Below are positions 58,640-64,000 of a stretch of DNA of 64,000 nt, in pieces. The stretch's first letter is position 1. Every line of letters begins with the position of its first letter. Under the pieces are notes generated by a model. That model saw only the letters and a program-made list of their open reading frames with translations. It was not told where the DNA came from and searched no databases. The DNA is from Hygrophila difformis (taxonomy: Eukaryota > Streptophyta > Magnoliopsida > Lamiales > Acanthaceae): contig JAOANR010000006.1 of assembly GCA_030278955.1 (NCBI GenBank), positions 13,613,974 to 13,677,973 of the forward strand, written 5' to 3'. A program made the position numbers and the translations under genes.

Positions 58640-58930
58640 GGGACCACAGGCATCACAGCCCAATCACAGGCATAACAGCCAAATCACAGGCATCACAGCC
58701 AAATCACAGGCATCACAGCCTAATAATCACCCCGCAGGGCCATCGGGGCTCAACAACACCGGTAAAGGCTGCCCGATCAGACATTTCCAATATGTCCATC
58801 CATTCATAATGCAATACCATGCATTATAATAACCAGCCCAAAAGGGCCAACAGGAATAACAACCAGTAATCCACCCCGCAGGGTCATCGGGACTCAACAA
58901 CACCGGTAAAGGCTGCCCGATAAGTCATAA
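58640..58930. repeat. Short direct repeats in the Gypsy LTR
   Basis: Four direct units of about 19 bp (AATCACAGGCATCACAGCC with variants, about 58640-58722). After this, a block starting CCCCGCAGGG and running through ACACCGGTAAAGGCTGCCC occurs twice (about 58730 and 58874). Confidence 0.8.
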
Positions 58931-59319
58931 ACATCATAACAACCCATCGGGTTAATAACCGTTAATTCCAATGCAATAACATGCATATGACAATACAGTG
59001 ATATTCAAGCACCTACACACTAGGTTCGCATGCTTCTCAACATATAAGGAATTCAACACATAGCCCCCTAGGCTAAGACATTAATGATATAATCCACATA
59101 TACTTAATGATATCATAATTCAACAGTTCTCATAAGCAATTCAACAACCCACGGGCCAATTGATTAACCCACAGTTTACCAATAACATTTGGGGAAATCA
59201 TAACAATAATTGGTGCAAAGAAAACATCATTATAGAATCAAAACCGCACAAAAAGGGGGCCAAACAGGGCCTTTCTGCGCTCACTGCGCACCCGCGCGCG
59301 TAAAACGCGTGACATACGC

Positions 59320-59690
59320 AGCCCAGTACTGTAGCGATTACTGTAGCAATTACTGTAGCGATTATTGTAGCGAGTTACTGCGGTAACTACTGTAGCGAGT
59401 TATTGCGGTAACTACTGTACAAGTTACTGTGGTGGTTACTGTTCAAATTACCGTGGTAATTACTGTTCAAATTACCGTGGTAATTACTGTGGCGAATTAC
59501 TGCGGTAACTACGCGAGTTACCGCGGTAACTACTGTACAAGTTACTGTGGTGGTTACTGTTCAAATTACCGTGGTAATTACTGTTCAAATTACCGTGGTA
59601 ATTACTGTGGAGAATTACTGCGGTAACTACGCGAGTTACCGCGGTAACTACTGTACAGTTACTGTAGCAGTACTGTAGCAGTTACTGTTC
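59320..59690. repeat. TTACTGTAGC-type minisatellite with higher-order copy
   Basis: Dense short repeats of TTACTGTAGCG/TTACTGCGGTAAC/TTACCGTGGTAA. From about 59410 a composite unit of roughly 118 bp occurs twice almost exactly. Many units are self-complementary (GTTACCGCGGTAAC). Confidence 0.85.
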
Positions 59691-60365
59691 ATCGTCTTCT
59701 CCGATTTTCCAATCAGTTTTCCAGCGATTTCGCCGGAATCCGACCCCCAAATACCCCCCAAACACGTAATTTAAGCAATATAATCCCTTGCCTGAAGTCT
59801 TCCAACAATAATCAACCTCCGATTCGTCGATTCCAAGCTTCGATTCAAGCCGATCTACAAAAATTTCAACCCAAAACCATTCAATCCCGTCACCAACATT
59901 GCACCCTCCAAAACCCACTTCAAACTTCACCAAAAACATGAAATAGATAGTGGAAATTACTTACCTCATGTCATAGTATGAATCCCCCATCCAATTTTGC
60001 TCCCAAAACTCCAATTTCTCAAAAAATGGAAGACCCCAATTTTGCCTCTTGCATAGTGACGGGATTTGGGGAAATTTTGGTATGAAATGGGTCTTCCCTT
60101 CCCAAAATCTGATTTCAACATCCAATTATTGCTCCGGGCCGGGCCTAAAGGTAAGTAATTGGGCTGGGCTCTCAAGTATTGGACCAAATACACCTTAATT
60201 CTTCAACTTGAGCACTTGAGCTCTTATTAACTTGTGGGTTTGCTACCCACTTATTCTTCCACTTTAATCCAATATCTCTCTCACAAAATAATTCATATTA
60301 CTTATCTTTATTAATTAACCACAATTACTTAAATCAATTATGCGTGAATTAATCGGGATGTTACA

Positions 60366-61010
60366 ATCTCTCCCCCTTAGGATCATTTCGTCCCCGAAAT
60401 GCATAATCAACCACATGATCATCAATGAACAATCAAGGGAAAAATGTTACTTCATTATGAGAAGTAAAAATTAAAGTCTGGCTACTTCAGTTTCATATGC
60501 TCCCCAGTTTCTCCAAGTGGCATCTTCAGCTCCGTGTCTAGACAACAACACCTTAACCATCAACATGGTTTTATTCCTCGAAACCTCATTATTTGCATTA
60601 ATCGCCCGATCTGGGACTCATCAAACTCAAGACTAGCATCAAATTCAACTTCATCAAGTTGAATGATCTTAGCTGGATAAAAAAAAATTCTTGAGTTGGG
60701 AAGTATAGAACATATCATGGGCTTGACCCATTTCCGCTAGCAACACCAACCTATACATCACTTTCCCAACCATCTCAATAATCTCATAGGATCCAATATA
60801 TCTCGGAATCAGCTTGGCTTCTTACCAAATCAGTGTACCCCTTTATAGGCAATACCTATAACAACACACAATCACTAACCTCAAGCTCTACATGGCGATG
60901 AGCTAAATCAACATAGCTCTTTTGTCGGTCATGAGCTTCTTTCATCCGATCCCTTTGATTCTTATTAACACATTAATCTGCTCAATTACCTCAGGACCCA
61001 TATTTACCCG
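60366..61010 (-). pseudogene. Gypsy integrase C-terminus and chromodomain remnant
   Basis: Minus-strand fragments in several frames: DRMKEAHDRQKSYVDLAHR, EIIEMVGKVMYRLVL, and a degraded chromodomain-like part ending near 60500. The PPT and the CATTTCG-TCCC-CGAAATG hairpin (60384-60401) follow. Frameshifts and stops are numerous. Confidence 0.7.
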
Positions 61011-61316
61011 ATCTGCTGGATCATTCCAGCACAAGGAATTCATGCGCTTCTTTCCATATAGTGCCACCATATTTTCAAAGCATGAACTACCGCTGTCGTC
61101 TCCAAATCATGTGTTGGGTAATTCTGCTGATCACCTTCTCGTTCTGCGCCAACACACCACCCAAACCTCTAGTTGATGCATTTGTGTAAACTTCATACTT
61201 ACCTGACTCATCAGGTAATATGAATACAAGTGCCTCTGTCATTACCTTCTTCCAAAGTTCAAACGCCTACTCACAATCATCATCCCACTGGAATTTAACA
61301 TCGTTACACAACAATC
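61011..61316 (-). pseudogene. Gypsy RNase H remnant with internal deletion
   Basis: The frame reads KYEVYTNASTRGLGGVLAQN, then NYPTHDLETTAVVHALKIW after a small loss. Within about 100 bp it joins sequence belonging to the integrase C-terminal side, so the integrase zinc finger and catalytic core have been deleted. Confidence 0.75.
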
Positions 61317-62337
61317 TCATCCGAGGTCTAGCAATGCTAGAAAATCCCTCAATAAACCTGCTGTAGTAACCAACAAGATCCAAGAAACTTCGGATCTTCC
61401 CCACATTTTCGGGACTTGCCATTTAAATACAGTTTTTACCTTAGCAGGATCAAAAGACATACCACTACCGGAAACAATGTGCCCCAGAAAAGACACACTT
61501 CCCAACCAAAATTTCACCTTTAGAGAGTTTAACATACAGCTTATGCTCTTACAATGTATTCAAAACTGTTCTCAAGTGACCCGCGTGTGCCTCACGCGTC
61601 GGCGAATAAACCATAATATCATCTATGAACACAACCACGCACACGGCCAGCAGGGGATGGAATACCCTATACATGAGATGCATGAAGATCGCTAGTGCGT
61701 TAGTCAAACCAAAAGGCATGACCGGGAATTCAAAATGTCCACAACGAGTCCTGAAAGCTGTGTTAGACCTATCAGTCCCCGCCACCCTTATATGATGGTG
61801 GCCCGATCTCAAATCAATCTTATTAAACATACTGGCCTCTCTCAACTAATTAAACAGATCCTCGATCCGAGGTAAAGGATACTAGTTTTCCCGTAATTCA
61901 GTTCAATTCTCTATAATCGATGCACATCCTCATCGACCCATCATTCTTCTTAACAAACAAAACAGGAGCTCGTTAAGGCGAGCTACTCGGCTGAATATAC
62001 CCCTTATTGGTAAGCTCATTCAATTGATCCTTCAACTTCTTCAGTTCACAGGAGCCATATGGCAATGAGCCTTAGAAATGGGAGCTGCATCAGGCATCAG
62101 CTCAATAGTAAAATCAATCTCCCGAGCAGGTGGGAGACCAGGAATTTTGTCGGGAAATACATCCCTGAACTCAGATACAACAGGGACACTCAAAGCAGCA
62201 AGAAACTCTGCCCGAAGATCCCTCATTTGCCACAGGGAAAGAGAACAACCCATGCGCATCATGTCACACAACAAAGCAACAGAAATCACACCAACAGGTG
62301 GAGTCAAAGGATGTCGGTAAGAAACACACTTACCCAA
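61317..62337 (-). pseudogene. Gypsy reverse transcriptase, decayed
   Basis: Order on the minus strand: GLPPAREIDFTIELMP (62337-62041 frame), KNDGSMRMCIDYREL (about 61910-61960, with nearby TAA and TGA stops), then [17 protein letters not shown] and [11 protein letters not shown] with the catalytic DD (61845-61549), then FLGHIVSGSGMSFDP (61535-61317). The domain is nearly full length but interrupted by stops and frameshifts. Confidence 0.88.
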
Positions 62338-62375
62338 AGAATGCTAAAAGGATATTCGTGGAACACCACAATCAA

Positions 62376-62765
62376 TCACAGCACGATGGCAAACAACCAA
62401 TCCATGCCCAATAGTATGTCAAAACCAACCAGGCTAAAGACCACCAGGTAAGCTCTGAATTCACGACTCTCGATGCTCAACACAGCATCTTGCATCAAAT
62501 GATCACTTCGAATATTATTACCCGAAGGTAAAGAAACTAGCATATGGTAGGGCACCAACGGTCCTACTCCGTGCTCTCGTACAAATCGCAAAGCCACTAA
62601 AGAACACGAGGTTTCCGAATCGCACAGTACTAAGGCAGAAGAATTCGCAACAGTAGTAGCACCTATTCCATGCTTACGAATAGAATTCAAAGTCCTAAAT
62701 GAACATAAGACTCCAGAATCAAACACAATAACCGCAACACAAAATGCGACATAAATAATACCCAT
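62376..62765 (-). pseudogene. Gypsy aspartic protease region with duplicated active-site segment
   Basis: The frame contains VIVFDSGVLCSF (D at 62720) and, 33 codons later, LVLCDSETSCSL (D at 62621). Each is followed by a comparable stretch (SIRKHGIG versus FVREHGVG). The frame ends with FDILLGMDWL, the conserved end of plant Gypsy proteases. The first copy keeps D-S-G; the second has D-S-E. It lies directly upstream of RT, as expected. Confidence 0.75.
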
Positions 62766-63626
62766 AACAGGGAAACGAGTTTATCTCTCAACCAGAGAGT
62801 CAAGAAGAAACACCTACGATACAAGAATTACACACATGCCACAACGTTATCAATCAATGTAACGTTTCCATCACATAATGATGACATACTAGGAAGTCCT
62901 CTAGTTCAGTCTCGCCCCAGTGATATCGGCCCCCTTCATGTTACCGACCTTGCCATGCAGAACAGTCATCTTGCCTTGTCTCACGCGACCGACATTCAAC
63001 GCTTCGACGAACCATCTAATGATATTTTGATTGACCTAGTGTCAATTTTATGCCACTTCACATCATTATTCTTTCTAACCAAATCCGACTATACCCTCAA
63101 TGGCATAACCTCGAAATGGTTTCCACCATCCTTCGCATGTAGGCGACTGCAAATATATATATCACCCCAGTGGGTTATCGCAATAGGGAGACTTTCTCAG
63201 TACCCTATTTCACTCTCGAGGGTACGTCAAACCCATCTGAACACCATTCAGCACATTGATCCAGCTTGGATCGCCATTCGAATAGCCCAGGCTTCCATGA
63301 GGCCTTTCCAACTACTCATCCAACTTAGATTACAACATCAACAAACAGTGTTAGCATAAATCACCAATCATATACAAAGCAGTATATATAAACGACAAAA
63401 TTAAATAACCGATCAAAAGTCATTCATAGTCCTCAATGACTGTGAGATAACAAGGATCTTGACTGGAGTACCATGGTTTCCTCACAGTTCCCCAACTGTG
63501 AATTAACCTGGTGTCCGTAGAAATAATCAGATATGGTAAAAATGCAATTCTATGCTATATGTACCCCACACACAGCTCACCACCTATGTCTACACAAGTT
63601 TTAATAAGATAAAAGAGCACATAGGC
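62766..63626 (-). other. Gypsy 5' internal region, gag not recognisable
   Basis: This should encode gag between the primer site and protease, but no zinc knuckle or gag motif could be read in the minus-strand frames, and the region is shorter than a gag gene. A plus-strand open frame here (62955-63359) is judged fortuitous. Confidence 0.5.
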
Positions 63627-63638
63627 TCTGATACCACT
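63627..63638 (-). promoter_or_regulatory. Primer binding site, tRNA-iMet type
   Basis: TGGTATCAGAGC on the minus strand, two or three bases inside the 5' LTR edge (63642), complementary to the 3' end of plant initiator tRNA-Met. Identical to the LARD site at 41300-41289. Confidence 0.85.
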
Positions 63639-63641
63639 CTG

Positions 63642-64000
63642 TAACGCCCCGAAAATTCAAACCTGATTTTCGCAAGCAATACCGCTGTACTAACTATCCT
63701 AAACTAGTGGCCAGCTAATTTAAAACAGCTAGTACAACACTGGGTAAACCTAAAGTGATCATCTGATTAATCCGGTTTAATGCGGAAGCTAAAACAAATA
63801 AAACACATAAGCACATAGGAGGTCTCACCATCATAATCAAATAAACATTCCACTGTTTATCCAGACTGCAAGCCTCTCAACAAAATACCAATATCTCAAA
63901 CAGGGCTACCAGCCCAAATCATAAATCACATAAGGCCACCGGCCGACAGAAAGCAGATTCTAGGCACACATGCCTCAACTAGCATAAAATCCAAGTCATA
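63642..64000 (-). mobile_element. 5' LTR of the Gypsy element, cut by the window end
   Basis: Matches 57753-58110 almost base for base (for example one-base differences in CTAGGTAAAC versus CTGGGTAAAC and in TCCAGCTG versus TCCACTG). The remainder lies outside the window. Confidence 0.9.

Larger units (their letters stand above)
57753..60365 (-). mobile_element. 3' LTR (2.6 kb) of a decayed Ty3/Gypsy chromovirus
   Basis: Runs TGTAACGCCCCGAAAATT to CGGGATGTTACA. A second LTR start with the same first 100 bp lies at 63642. On the minus strand it follows CCTAAGGGGGAGAGA. It contains the hairpin at 58252-58266, two CACCGTCCCATACCGGTG blocks (58382 and 58441), the repeats at 58640-58720 and 59320-59690, and a GTAAGT site at 59964-59959 (minus). 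It shares islands with the LARD LTRs. Confidence 0.88.

Noticed and set aside
58640..58722. Regular 19-bp direct repeats that look CRISPR-like
   Set aside because: The units are contiguous with no unique spacers, and lie inside a plant Gypsy LTR; a simple tandem repeat.
59429..59626. Open frame of repeating Val-Thr and Tyr-Cys-Gly residues
   Set aside because: Produced by the TTACTG-type minisatellite; no start context, no homologue, inside an LTR.
62955..63359. 134-codon plus-strand frame in the Gypsy internal region
   Set aside because: Antisense to the element and without recognisable motifs; the sense strand should hold gag and primer-site leader.

Overview
The window is plant nuclear DNA, probably from a eudicot. 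It holds dense nested LTR retrotransposons (Ty1/Copia and Ty3/Gypsy chromoviruses), plant hAT elements, Stowaway-type MITEs, poly(A)-tailed retroposons, and intron-containing genes of plant type (HAL3-like flavoprotein, RLCK/PBL-type kinase). I cannot name the species. I found no clearly intact host gene.

1-30 kb: a cluster of HAL3-like (phosphopantothenoylcysteine decarboxylase family) gene copies, at least six whole or partial, on both strands. Each is broken by stops, frameshifts, lost splice sites or insertions. All four copies whose C-terminal exon can be read lack the Cys-containing substrate flap. Transposons sit inside or between the copies: a truncated Copia on the minus strand (7.97-11.06 kb); an autonomous-type hAT at 12.58 kb whose right end, with the rest of its host HAL3 copy, is now inverted (15.6-17.5 kb); a 2.7-kb chromovirus LTR (17.5-20.2 kb); and a young, complete Copia (23.78-29.26 kb) with a 5-bp target duplication, LTRs differing at 2 of 288 positions, and a 1137-residue pol frame.

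30-35 kb: a decayed RLCK-VII/PBL-like kinase gene on the minus strand. It has a frameshift, a lost splice donor, and a 2.1-kb solo LTR near its C-terminal end. A LINE remnant and a Stowaway MITE lie at its 5' side.

35-57 kb: a 20.6-kb minus-strand array, LTR-internal-LTR-internal-LTR, of a non-coding LTR element (LARD) with a tRNA-iMet-type primer site and polypurine tract. The array has a single 5-bp duplication (ttaaa) and sits in one arm of an inverted-repeat (foldback) element; the other arm preserves the empty site. The middle LTR holds a nested 4.5-kb TG...CA element (gttac duplication), best read as a giant solo LTR, which carries a TATA box and an array of nested hairpin modules. The third LTR holds a hAT MITE with a Stowaway MITE inside it.

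57-64 kb: a decayed Ty3/Gypsy chromovirus on the minus strand, with protease, RT, partial RNase H and an integrase C-terminus/chromodomain remnant. Its LTR termini, primer site and PPT context resemble those of the LARD, so it is a plausible relative of whatever mobilised it.

Most interesting signals: (i) nested hairpin modules in the giant LTR whose arms change together; (ii) a hairpin beside the PPT with constant loop and changing stem in three chromovirus-type elements; (iii) another covarying hairpin in all chromovirus-type LTRs; (iv) the hAT/HAL3 inversion; (v) the three-LTR array with its empty site kept in the sister arm.
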